Source of the DNA: Burkholderiales bacterium
GTDB taxonomy: Bacteria; Pseudomonadota; Gammaproteobacteria; Burkholderiales; Burkholderiaceae_C
Reading direction: 5' to 3'
DNA: 39,460 bases
NCBI GenBank assembly: GCA_005793295.1
Contig: SXSX01000106.1
Coordinates: 1 to 39,460, forward strand
Positions 17,573 through 26,506 of the stretch are shown here, one piece after another (position 1 is the first letter of the stretch; each line of letters starts with the position of its first letter). Below the pieces are notes generated by a model. The model had not been told where the DNA came from and searched no databases. It saw only the letters and a list, made by a program, of their open reading frames with translations. Both the position numbers and the translations under genes were made by a program.

Positions 17573-18288
17573 AGATTCCAATACTCATGTACCACCAAAT
17601 TGATGCGCCACCGCCACGTGGTACACCATTGCGGGGTTTGGTCGTTTCACCTCAGGCCTTTCAAAGACAAATGCTGCTCCTCAAGTGGATGGGCTACACC
17701 GGTCTTTCCATGCGTAATTTGGAGCCCTACCTTTGTGGAGAACGGCAAGGGAAAGTTGTTGGCATTACCTTTGATGATGGATACCAAAACAATCTGCAGT
17801 ACGCGCTTCCAACTTTAAAAAAAATGGGCTTCTCAGCAACTTGTTATGCTGTGAGCAGCATGCTAGGAGGCCAAAATAGCTGGGATTTAGGCATAGGGGT
17901 TGCACAGAAACCTTTGATGACCAAAGATGATTTTTTAGAATGGTTAGCAGCTGGGATGGATATTGGCTCACACACGAGAACACACGCTGATCTGACAGCA
18001 ATTAGTTTTCCATCTTTAGTGGAAGAGATACAAGGATCCAAAATTGAATTGGAGTCAGATCTAGGTTGCGAAGTAAGACATTTTTGTTATCCCTATGGCC
18101 GTTTTAATGATACGAGCCTAGATCAGGCAAGAAGTGCTGGCTATGTAACTGCAACTACAACACAGCGCGGGAGAGTTCATGTGGGAACAGACGCCCTAAA
18201 ACTAAAGAGAATCATGGTCCCTAAAGCTACTACGCTCCCTTTGTTTTGGATGAAGACTGCTACCGCTTACGAAGACAAACGCGGATAA
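17569..18288 (+). CDS. Polysaccharide deacetylase (NodB homology)
   Basis: ILMYHQIDAPPPRG, VVGITFDDGYQNNLQYALPTLKKMGFSATCY, GMDIGSHTRTHADLTAIS, CYPYGRFND; ATGA coupling to msbA-like gene. Confidence 0.92.
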   Translation: MKIPILMYHQIDAPPPRGTPLRGLVVSPQAFQRQMLLLKWMGYTGLSMRNLEPYLCGERQGKVVGITFDDGYQNNLQYALPTLKKMGFSATCYAVSSMLGGQNSWDLGIGVAQKPLMTKDDFLEWLAAGMDIGSHTRTHADLTAISFPSLVEEIQGSKIELESDLGCEVRHFCYPYGRFNDTSLDQARSAGYVTATTTQRGRVHVGTDALKLKRIMVPKATTLPLFWMKTATAYEDKRG

Positions 18289-18290
18289 AA

Positions 18291-18935
18291 ATGAATCTAT
18301 ACACAAGTAAAGACCAAAATTATTTTTCAAATGCGCGAACTGAAATCCAACCTTTTCTCCCTGAGAAAAACTGGGGAGCGGCTTCAGTATTAGAAATAGG
18401 TTGCGCCGAAGGGTTTACGCTGGCGTGGCTAAAAAAAATAGGCTACTGCTCTTGGAGCGCAGGGATTGATCCATACGTTAACGTTGATTTATTTCAGCGC
18501 GGTATTGATTATTTCTCGAATACGGATATTGAAAAAAACATTTCAGAAATCTCTATTGATGCGGTTGACCTCATCCTTTGTCTTGATGTACTAGAACACT
18601 TAGTGAATCCTTGGCAAACCCTGCAACTCCTCACTAAGTTTTTGAAGCCTGGGGGAAGGATAATCATTAGTCTGCCTAATGTAAGAAACTATCATGTAGT
18701 CGCTGATTTGGCAATTCGCGGTGAATTTAAGTACACTGAATCAGGCATCATGGATCAGACGCACTTAAGATTTTTTACAAAAGCTTCCGCTATCACCATG
18801 ATTGAGGGGGCAGAGTTGAAAGTCATTGAATGTCGAGCAACTGAATCAGACCGATGGCAAAAAAAATTAATGAAATTTCTAGGGCTTGAGGAATTGACTG
18901 CAAAGCAATTTATATTTGTCGCCGAACACTTTTGA
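18291..18935 (+). CDS. SAM-dependent methyltransferase (class I)
   Basis: VLEIGCAEGFTLAWLKKIGY (motif I), VDLILCLDVLEHLVNPWQTLQLLTKFLKPGGRIIISLPNVRNY. Start MNLYTSKDQNYF at 18291. Confidence 0.88.
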   Translation: MNLYTSKDQNYFSNARTEIQPFLPEKNWGAASVLEIGCAEGFTLAWLKKIGYCSWSAGIDPYVNVDLFQRGIDYFSNTDIEKNISEISIDAVDLILCLDVLEHLVNPWQTLQLLTKFLKPGGRIIISLPNVRNYHVVADLAIRGEFKYTESGIMDQTHLRFFTKASAITMIEGAELKVIECRATESDRWQKKLMKFLGLEELTAKQFIFVAEHF

Positions 18936-18944
18936 ATCATATTT

Positions 18945-19838
18945 ATGCCACAGTACCCAATTGTTCTTTACTGCAAAAGCTATAAAAGAGACCTCAAGCG
19001 AACCAAGCGACTAGTCTTATCTATAGATAAGTACAACACTGAAAATATTCCATTTTATATTTCTGTACCAAAAGCTGACTTGCCGCTTTTTTTTATTGAA
19101 TTAGACGGCACTACGGCTAAATTAATCAGCGATGAAGAGATCATTGAAAAAAATCCGCATATCAGTCAAGAAAAAGTCGATCTTTTGCATGGCAATTTTT
19201 CTCAGCAAATAGTCAAATCAGAGTTTTGGCGCCTCAATTTATCAGAAACATATTTATGCCTTGATTCAGATTCTGTATTTATTCGTCCATTTACCACTGA
19301 ACTTTTTCTTTCATCTGACTCAACCCCCTACACCGTGATTGACGAAGGAAGAGAAATCCTCGATATTGCACTTTACTCTAGGAAAATATCTGTATTGGAT
19401 AATTTTTACCGAGAGTCGAAACAGTTTCAAAAAATCTTTGACCGAATTGGTCGATGCTACAGTTTTGGCCCTAATCCATTAATTTGGAGCCGGTTGGTAT
19501 GGCAAAGTCTCGAAAGAGAATACCTATTACCAAATGGTCTCAGTTTTTATGATGCTGTTTTAAGTGCCCCAATAGACGCCAACTGGTATGGAGAGGCATT
19601 ATTAAAGTACAAAGCTATACCACTATTGCCATGCCAGCCACTATTTAAGGTCTACCACTACGCATGGCAAATGGATCGTGACAATCGCGCAAATATCAGA
19701 TTGCCTGAGCTTGCCAAACTATATGCTGGAGTTATATATCAGTCAACATGGGAGCGCGAACTCGATTGGCCGAGTGAGCAAGGAAACTGGTCTTCTCGCT
19801 TAGCTAGGCGCTTACGACGCCGACTAGGTCGAATTTAA
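18945..19838 (+). CDS. DUF6492-like putative glycosyltransferase
   Basis: PIVLYCKSYKRDLKRTKRLVLSIDKYN...IPFYISVPKADLPLF; ETYLCLDSDSVFIRPF with DxD-like motif; cluster context. Confidence 0.65.
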   Translation: MPQYPIVLYCKSYKRDLKRTKRLVLSIDKYNTENIPFYISVPKADLPLFFIELDGTTAKLISDEEIIEKNPHISQEKVDLLHGNFSQQIVKSEFWRLNLSETYLCLDSDSVFIRPFTTELFLSSDSTPYTVIDEGREILDIALYSRKISVLDNFYRESKQFQKIFDRIGRCYSFGPNPLIWSRLVWQSLEREYLLPNGLSFYDAVLSAPIDANWYGEALLKYKAIPLLPCQPLFKVYHYAWQMDRDNRANIRLPELAKLYAGVIYQSTWERELDWPSEQGNWSSRLARRLRRRLGRI

Positions 19839-21164
19839 TTGACTCACCTTTTTTGATTGAAGCAACATAGTAAAAGCATAAGCCAAGACAAAACCTTGCA
19901 TTTCAAACATGTGATCTCTAAATACAGAATCAAAAAACGCTCTAACGATCCAAAATACCGAGATCGATAATAAAACAACGCCCCACACATTTAATTCGCC
20001 ATCGGAATTTCTAATGTTTTTAAATCCAATTTTTGAGAAGTTTATAAGTACAAACAGATAAAGCCCTGCTCCAACCCACCCAATTGCCAAGGCAGTGTCT
20101 ATCCATCCATTGTGCGCATGGGCCATATCAATCATGGGTTCGGGGCATTCTTGTCTCAGCAATTTTTTATAGGCCTGCCGTGAGCCATCTATGCCCCACG
20201 GATTTTTCGATACAAGCTCCACCCCGGAGCGAAAAAGGATAACTCGAGATCCATCACCATTGTTAACGCTTTGAATAATGCGCTCAGACTCCTTGCCCGT
20301 TCCGTATTTTTCAACAATTCTTTGCTCGACACTTTCAGTCCCAAAGCATTGAACTTGCAGTGCATTTCCCAACAAACCAGAAGTCATGCTTGACTCCATA
20401 TTTCGCCAGCGAGAATCCGTTTTAGCTGCTAAACCAAATACAAGCAGCGACACAATTACCAAGCTTCCAAACAATATGAGTATCTGTTTTTTTTGGGTTT
20501 CGCGTTGCGACCAGTAAGCTACAAGAAATACTAGGCAAATTCCGAATATGCTAAATGCCAACCCTCCTCGCGACCGTGCAAGTGCCGTGCTCGATAAACA
20601 AGCGAGAATAAGAAATATAGCAATCAATTTAGATGGTTTTTTGCAAGCCACTAAACTTGCAGCAAGCAATATGACTGCTTGTCCTGCCGCATAACCCAAG
20701 TCAGCATGGTGCGTCTCCCTACCCCATCCCTGAACGAGCGTCGATGTCTGCAAGGATTGAAAGACAAGAATGCAAAGATGGATCAATATTGTTATGCAGC
20801 TCAAAGAACCAAGCTGAAGACTGCTTCCTATTCGATACGGCGCCAGCAACTGGGCTGCCCCAGCCCCACACACTGCGGCAAGCAAGCCCATTCCCCACTG
20901 TTTACCCAGACTTTCCCAGGCAACAGCGGAGTCTTGTGAAATGAATGGGAAAACAAGAAGATAAGCGGCCCAAATTAATACAGGCACGGGCAACTGAGGA
21001 AATGAACGTATTTTGAAAAAATGCCAAGTCAGAGCCACCAACGCAATCAATAAAGAAAGTGATCGTAATGCAATGGTTCCTGACATCGGCAACACGGCAA
21101 TGTAAGTTGCGCAGCTAAATGTGATCCAAAAAATAGAATCGCGATATGTAAATGTCTTCAACAT
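19824..21164 (-). CDS. O-antigen ligase/polymerase-like membrane protein (WaaL/Wzy_C type)
   Basis: 446 aa polytopic; STALARSRGGLAFSIFGICLVFLVAYW and AHAHNGWIDTALAIGWVGAGLYLFVLINF (conserved H-N-x-[WY]-L/I-D region). Confidence 0.85.
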   Translation of the reverse strand: MLKTFTYRDSIFWITFSCATYIAVLPMSGTIALRSLSLLIALVALTWHFFKIRSFPQLPVPVLIWAAYLLVFPFISQDSAVAWESLGKQWGMGLLAAVCGAGAAQLLAPYRIGSSLQLGSLSCITILIHLCILVFQSLQTSTLVQGWGRETHHADLGYAAGQAVILLAASLVACKKPSKLIAIFLILACLSSTALARSRGGLAFSIFGICLVFLVAYWSQRETQKKQILILFGSLVIVSLLVFGLAAKTDSRWRNMESSMTSGLLGNALQVQCFGTESVEQRIVEKYGTGKESERIIQSVNNGDGSRVILFRSGVELVSKNPWGIDGSRQAYKKLLRQECPEPMIDMAHAHNGWIDTALAIGWVGAGLYLFVLINFSKIGFKNIRNSDGELNVWGVVLLSISVFWIVRAFFDSVFRDHMFEMQGFVLAYAFTMLLQSKKVSQLNST

Positions 21165-22096
21165 GCTTGCATCCTATTTATTTTTCGTTTCCATAAAAAC
21201 TTTTTGATGAGGCTTTTCGGCGCATCCTGTTTCAAGGCGTTGACTCGTAATAAGTAGCGCTCATTAAGTTCTAATGTCCACTGATTCTTTCGTTTAATTT
21301 TAAGCTGTGAATCTATCGCCACAAAATTACCCAGTCGTGAGTGTTCAAACCGGGCATCCGGATGTTTCATCTGCAACAACTTTTTATTCTCTTTAATTAG
21401 TTTTCGCGCTTCCTGGCTACCCTGAAACGTCGCGCTGCCCACATGAAGAACAAACACATCCTCCGTAATCATCTGTTCATAGCCCGCATTTCTTAAGCGC
21501 AAACTGAAATCGAAATCTTCGTAGTAACCCAAACCAAATGCGGGATCAAGACCCTCTAGCTCAAGCCAGACATCATGACGTATTGCGATGCAAAAAAAGT
21601 CGCACCGGTACGTGGGAATCAAATGCCGGCATGGGTTGGTGTTGAGCCACTGCCCAATTTCCAGCCATTCTGACGGGGTGGCCTCTGGCTTCCAAAGCCG
21701 TTGACCATTTCCAGCTGCATTGGTCACAGGACCAAGCATCGCCACATTAACTGGGGCCTCCTTGATAACTCGCTTTAAAGCATCTAGGGTGTATTCAGGA
21801 AAAACTGTATCGTTATTTACAAGCAGTATCCATTGACCTCGCGCGTGGGATACGCCCCAGTTCATCCCTCCAGCGAAACCACGGTTGCTATCGCTCAATA
21901 AGCACCGAATTGATGTATATGCAGCACACCAATCTGCCGTCTTTTCGGCAGAACCATCCGAGGAGCCGTTATCAACAACCAGTATTTCAATGTCTTTATC
22001 TCCGAACCAAGGCCGCAAAGATTCCAGGCATGCTTTGCTAGTTACCTCAAAGTTTCGAAAACCGAGGACTACCAGCGAAAGCAACGGTCGTGTCAT
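21158..22096 (-). CDS. Glycosyltransferase family 2
   Basis: LSLVVLGFRNFEVTSKACLESLRPWFGDKDIEILVVDNGSSDGSAEKTADW...NRGFAGGMNWGVSHARGQWILLVNNDTVFPE. Confidence 0.93.
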   Translation of the reverse strand: MTRPLLSLVVLGFRNFEVTSKACLESLRPWFGDKDIEILVVDNGSSDGSAEKTADWCAAYTSIRCLLSDSNRGFAGGMNWGVSHARGQWILLVNNDTVFPEYTLDALKRVIKEAPVNVAMLGPVTNAAGNGQRLWKPEATPSEWLEIGQWLNTNPCRHLIPTYRCDFFCIAIRHDVWLELEGLDPAFGLGYYEDFDFSLRLRNAGYEQMITEDVFVLHVGSATFQGSQEARKLIKENKKLLQMKHPDARFEHSRLGNFVAIDSQLKIKRKNQWTLELNERYLLRVNALKQDAPKSLIKKFLWKRKINRMQAC

Positions 22097-24588
22097 AGAA
22101 AACTCAGCATCCTGTTAACGGTTTTGTTGGTGGTGTATGGGCTAGTCCGAAAATTATCATTTAGATTATTGTTAGCCCATTTTTCATAAAGGGCCAACAA
22201 AGCGCTCGCAAGTTGATTAGTCATTTCTAACGAAGGGGTTTCTTTCTCTGAAGCTTGCAATACTTCATGGCCCTCTTTCGCAAGCAGTGACTCCATTTGT
22301 GGATTGCGATAAACCAGCGCCAATATAGGCCGCTGCATCCACAAATATTCATACATTTTAGAGGGGATGTATTCTGTGCATATCGGCTCATTGCCGTGCA
22401 GCAGCAGGAGCACATCCATAGAACGCATTAACTTCAAGATTTGATCCCGTCCGCTCAATCCCAGTACCGGGTCTGCCTCAATACGCCCAAAATGCTTCAC
22501 ATAGTCACGGATATTTGAGATTTCGAGGTGCGCCTTAGAACCCGCATCTAAGGGTCCGCCATAAACGTGAAGCTCCATAAGTTCAAAAACTTCAGGTTGA
22601 TTATTTTGAATTTGCTCCATTGCAGCCAACATCGGTAATAAATTACGGGTGGTGGACAAGGCACCAAAATGACCAATTCGCATTTTTTCGGTTGGTCTGT
22701 ATTCAGGCATCACCTTAAAAGGAGAATCTATCCCTGGCAAAACCACATGGCCTCTTTCTCCCAATTGCGGGTGGCGTCGTTTAGCACTAGCAAGTGCTTG
22801 ATCCGTGAACCAAATCGCGGTATCTGCGTGCGTACAAATGATTTGCTCAATACGGGCTTGCATGCGTTCTTGCGATGTGTCAGGCGTTTTACCAGGCATC
22901 ACCAAGGGGTCGTGTACCTCGGCCAACCAACGAATCCCTAAATGTTTTTGTAACACCTGCGCTGCCACGTGGGCCGCGAACGCACCACCTGTCGAGTAAA
23001 TCAGATCAAAGTCGCGATGACGCGCAAGCCATCGGCCTTTGATGTACGCACTTATCCACCACGACCAAGAACTCTCGACTGGGCGCACGAGTTTTTCTAC
23101 CAGCATGAATGGCAACAGCGGCAACGAAAGAATTACCATCACAAAGCGGTATACAAGCGCGGATGAGATGTGCTTACGCAGCACATGGCGTAGCTCAAAG
23201 CGTATTCCCGCAGGCCCCAGAGGCCACAGACGGTAATGTTCGTATTGTGTATCTTGTCGTCCAGAAACTCCACTGAGCACCACCAATTCAATGCCTGCTG
23301 CTTCTAGGTGCGGCAGTTTGTCGGTAATCGTTTGGCTGGCTGCACGGCCATCCATATTGAAAGCGTGGGACAGCACCAACCACCGCTGCGTGTATGTCTT
23401 CGTAATCGCTTGGGCGATCCCCTCGTAGTCAGCGGCCGCTTTGACCCACGTGTGATCTCCGGCAAACGCAGCGGCATTTTTCGAAAGCTTTTCCGAAAAA
23501 TTAGTATCGTTTTGAATACGGCCAATCGCTGAAGCGAGCACCTCCACATCCTTTGGGTCTTGCAACAGCAGTGCATTCACGCCATCTGTCAAGTCTTGTG
23601 CAATTCCGCTGTAGGGCGCATCACTGACCACTACCGGCAAGCCATGGGCCATAGCCTCTAGAACCACCATGCCGTAGGAATCTTCCAGCGTGGGGTGAAC
23701 CAGAACATCAGCGGCTTGGTACGCTGACTCCATATCGGTCAAACTTCCCAGAAAATGCACCCGCTGCGCAACACCTGCAAGGTGCGCCAAACGCTGCATG
23801 GCTTGCGCTCCTTGCGCGTTCCCCACAACAGCAAGATGCGTGTGTTCTGGCAGCTTGGCTAAAGCACTGAGAAGCGCAGGAAGGCCTTTTTTGACAAAGT
23901 CATTGCCTACAAACAAAAGCAAAAAAGCTTCTTGCGGTAAACCGTGTTGATTGCGAGCGGCAAATCGAAGGGCATCGGTCGCCCTACCCGGAGCTTGCGC
24001 AGCCCCAGGCGTCACCACGCCCAGCATAGGTGCGGCTTCAGGGTAAGTGGCTTGGAGAACCTCTTTCAACGCCGGAGAGGCACACACTATTTGCTTTTTT
24101 ATCGCAAAGGCATAGCGGCGCTTCTCTAGCCAAAGGTAAGCCAGCAATCGCAGACTGCTTGCGACTTTGAGCCAACGCAGGGCTAGTGCCACGCCTTCTT
24201 TATCTTTGAATAAGGTGTATTTGATGGGCAGTACGTGCACCGTTTGCACGTTGCCATGCCACGTATTTTCATGCGAGTGAACGATATCAAAACCAGACCG
24301 CGTCGCACGCCATGTGGCCCACGCAAAATACAGTTGGTTGATCCAGCGCGGACGCTGCATCGGTAAGGCAACGCGGTGGTAAACGACGCCTGGGTAAGCG
24401 TGATTCGCTGTTTGGGAAAAAACATGCACTTCATGCCGCGCTGCCAGCTCCTCCACCACTGCGATCGAGTACCGCTCTGCCCCACCGCCGGTGACAGAAA
24501 AGTTACGGCTCAAAACAGCAATTCGCAAGCGTCTTGGCTCGGTCGATGGCGGAAGATTGGATGGGTCGAATGCGGTCTGCAAGGGCAT
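22093..24588 (-). CDS. Two-domain glycosyltransferase (GT4-GT4 tandem fusion), 831 aa
   Basis: First unit RIAVLSRNFSVTGGGAERYSIAVVEELA...VHPTLEDSYGMVVLEAMAHGLPVVVSDAPYSGI; second unit from RWLVLSHAFNMDGRAASQTITDKLPHLEAAGIELVVLSG to YIPSKMYEYLWMQRPILALV, in one uninterrupted ORF. Confidence 0.85.
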   Translation of the reverse strand: MPLQTAFDPSNLPPSTEPRRLRIAVLSRNFSVTGGGAERYSIAVVEELAARHEVHVFSQTANHAYPGVVYHRVALPMQRPRWINQLYFAWATWRATRSGFDIVHSHENTWHGNVQTVHVLPIKYTLFKDKEGVALALRWLKVASSLRLLAYLWLEKRRYAFAIKKQIVCASPALKEVLQATYPEAAPMLGVVTPGAAQAPGRATDALRFAARNQHGLPQEAFLLLFVGNDFVKKGLPALLSALAKLPEHTHLAVVGNAQGAQAMQRLAHLAGVAQRVHFLGSLTDMESAYQAADVLVHPTLEDSYGMVVLEAMAHGLPVVVSDAPYSGIAQDLTDGVNALLLQDPKDVEVLASAIGRIQNDTNFSEKLSKNAAAFAGDHTWVKAAADYEGIAQAITKTYTQRWLVLSHAFNMDGRAASQTITDKLPHLEAAGIELVVLSGVSGRQDTQYEHYRLWPLGPAGIRFELRHVLRKHISSALVYRFVMVILSLPLLPFMLVEKLVRPVESSWSWWISAYIKGRWLARHRDFDLIYSTGGAFAAHVAAQVLQKHLGIRWLAEVHDPLVMPGKTPDTSQERMQARIEQIICTHADTAIWFTDQALASAKRRHPQLGERGHVVLPGIDSPFKVMPEYRPTEKMRIGHFGALSTTRNLLPMLAAMEQIQNNQPEVFELMELHVYGGPLDAGSKAHLEISNIRDYVKHFGRIEADPVLGLSGRDQILKLMRSMDVLLLLHGNEPICTEYIPSKMYEYLWMQRPILALVYRNPQMESLLAKEGHEVLQASEKETPSLEMTNQLASALLALYEKWANNNLNDNFRTSPYTTNKTVNRMLSFL

Positions 24589-24696
24589 AAGTGCAAGTAT
24601 CGCACCAAGGCTTAGGGTGATGAAACTGACTCTTACTCCATTGCATCACTGCACTGCGAGACAATACGCACCACTTCAACAGAAAGCCGACCCACC

Positions 24697-26490
24697 ATGC
24701 TCGATATTCGCGCTCCTTTGCAAGCCCACATTGCCCAATGCGTCGTGCAGCCCGGTGATGTTGTTATTGCGGGCCAATTGCTGATGGTCTTAGAGGCGAT
24801 GAAGATGGAACACGAAATTACCGCGCCTATGGATGGCGAGATTCGTGCGCTGCATTTTTCTGAGGGCGAGACTGTGGGAGAAAACGATGTCTTGGTGACT
24901 ATGCAGCGAAGTAACTCCTTTGCTAAGTCTGCTTTGAAAAATGAACCTGCCTCCACCGCTTCCACGCTTCGCGCCGACCTCAAACGTCTTCAAGCCCGAC
25001 TTGAACACACGCTAGACGTTAACCGCCCCGAAGCGGTTGCCAAACGCCACGCGCTTGGGCTTCGCACTGCGCGAGAAAATATTGCTGACCTGTGCGACGC
25101 AGACAGTTTTTCCGAATACGGCGCGCTGGCGGTTGCTGCGCAACGCCAACGCCGAACGGCCGACGATTTGGTTCGCAATACCCCAGCCGATGGGATGGTG
25201 ACAGGGATTGGCAGCATTCACGGCCAACGCTGCGCCATTCTTGCCTATGACGCCACGGTTTTGGCAGGCACGCAAGGCATGCGCAACCACCAAAAAACCG
25301 ACCGACTATTAGGCCTAGCGCTAGAGCACCAATTGCCGGTGGTACTTTTTGCCGAAGGCGGAGGCGGTCGCCCGGGCGATGTCGATATGCCCATTGTGGC
25401 GGGCTTGCATGTCACAACCTTTGCCAGTTTTGCCAAACTCAACGGCCAGGTTCCGGTCATCGGCATCACCACCGGGCGCTGCTTTGCCGGCAATGCGGCG
25501 CTTTTGGGGTGTTGCGATGTCATCATCGCCACGCGCTCCAGCAACATTGGAATGGGCGGCCCGGCCATGGTCGAAGGCGGAGGCTTGGGCGTTTTCAAGC
25601 CAGAGGACATTGGCCCGAGCCCGGTGCAACACGCCAACGGCGTCATCGACATCTTGGTGGAAGACGAAGCGCAGGCAGTTGCAGCAGCCAAAAAATACCT
25701 CGCTTTTTTTCATAGTGGCGCGTCTCAATGGCATGCTCCAGACGCAGAACTCCTGCGCAACGCAGTACCCGAGAACCGCTTACGGGTGTACGACAGTCTT
25801 GCGGCTGTACACGCTTTGGCCGATACCGACAGCGTCTTAAGTCTGCGCACTGGTTTTGGCATTGGGATTCACACCGCATTGGCGCGGATCGAAGGCCGCG
25901 CGGTGGGCATTCTCGCCAACAACCCTCAGCACTTGGGCGGGGCCATTGATGCTGACGCCGCCGACAAGGCCAGCCGCTTTTTGCAACTCTGTAACGCCCA
26001 TGGCCTGCCTTTGGTGAGCCTGGTCGATACGCCGGGCTTTATGGTGGGCCCTGACACCGAGGCGACCGCGCAGGTGCGCCACGTCAGCCGCATGTTTATT
26101 GCAGCCGCCCATTTGCGCGTTCCTTTTTTAAGCGTCGTTTTACGCAAAGGGTATGGCTTGGGCGCGATGGCCATGACAGCGGGCGGATTCCACGCGCCAC
26201 TGTGTACCGTGGCTTGGCCCAGTGCGGAGTTTGGGGCCATGGGCTTGGAAGGTGCCGTACGTTTGGGTTACAAAAAAGAGCTGGAAGCGCTTCCCGAGGG
26301 CCCACAACGCGATGCGCTGTTTGCCCAACTCCTGGCCCAGCACATTGAAAACGGCAGCGCCATTGCGATGGCGACTACGCTGGAGATTGACGCGGTGATT
26401 GACCCTGCTCAAACCCGCAAGTGGTTAGTACAGGGGCTCGCCTCAGGACGGCTCAAAGAGCTGCGCGGCGCCAGCATCGATAGCTGGTAA
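24697..26490 (+). CDS. Biotinyl-domain/acyl-CoA carboxyltransferase fusion
   Basis: N-terminal biotin attachment QLLMVLEAMKMEHEITAPMDGEI; then carboxyltransferase GGGGRPGDVDMPIVAGLHVTTFASFAKLNGQVPVIGITTGRCFAGNAALLGCCDVIIATRSSNIGMGGPAMVEGGGLG and VSLVDTPGFMVGPDTE...VVLRKGYGLGAMAM. Confidence 0.9.
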   Translation: MLDIRAPLQAHIAQCVVQPGDVVIAGQLLMVLEAMKMEHEITAPMDGEIRALHFSEGETVGENDVLVTMQRSNSFAKSALKNEPASTASTLRADLKRLQARLEHTLDVNRPEAVAKRHALGLRTARENIADLCDADSFSEYGALAVAAQRQRRTADDLVRNTPADGMVTGIGSIHGQRCAILAYDATVLAGTQGMRNHQKTDRLLGLALEHQLPVVLFAEGGGGRPGDVDMPIVAGLHVTTFASFAKLNGQVPVIGITTGRCFAGNAALLGCCDVIIATRSSNIGMGGPAMVEGGGLGVFKPEDIGPSPVQHANGVIDILVEDEAQAVAAAKKYLAFFHSGASQWHAPDAELLRNAVPENRLRVYDSLAAVHALADTDSVLSLRTGFGIGIHTALARIEGRAVGILANNPQHLGGAIDADAADKASRFLQLCNAHGLPLVSLVDTPGFMVGPDTEATAQVRHVSRMFIAAAHLRVPFLSVVLRKGYGLGAMAMTAGGFHAPLCTVAWPSAEFGAMGLEGAVRLGYKKELEALPEGPQRDALFAQLLAQHIENGSAIAMATTLEIDAVIDPAQTRKWLVQGLASGRLKELRGASIDSW

Positions 26491-26506
26491 TACTTAGACG
26501 CAGCTG

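Noticed and set aside
18291-18935. A-runs in the methyltransferase region as possible phase-variable tracts
   Set aside because: Homopolymers (up to ~7-8 nt) are consistent with AT-rich codon usage and the frames are intact; no evidence of slippage from one sequence.
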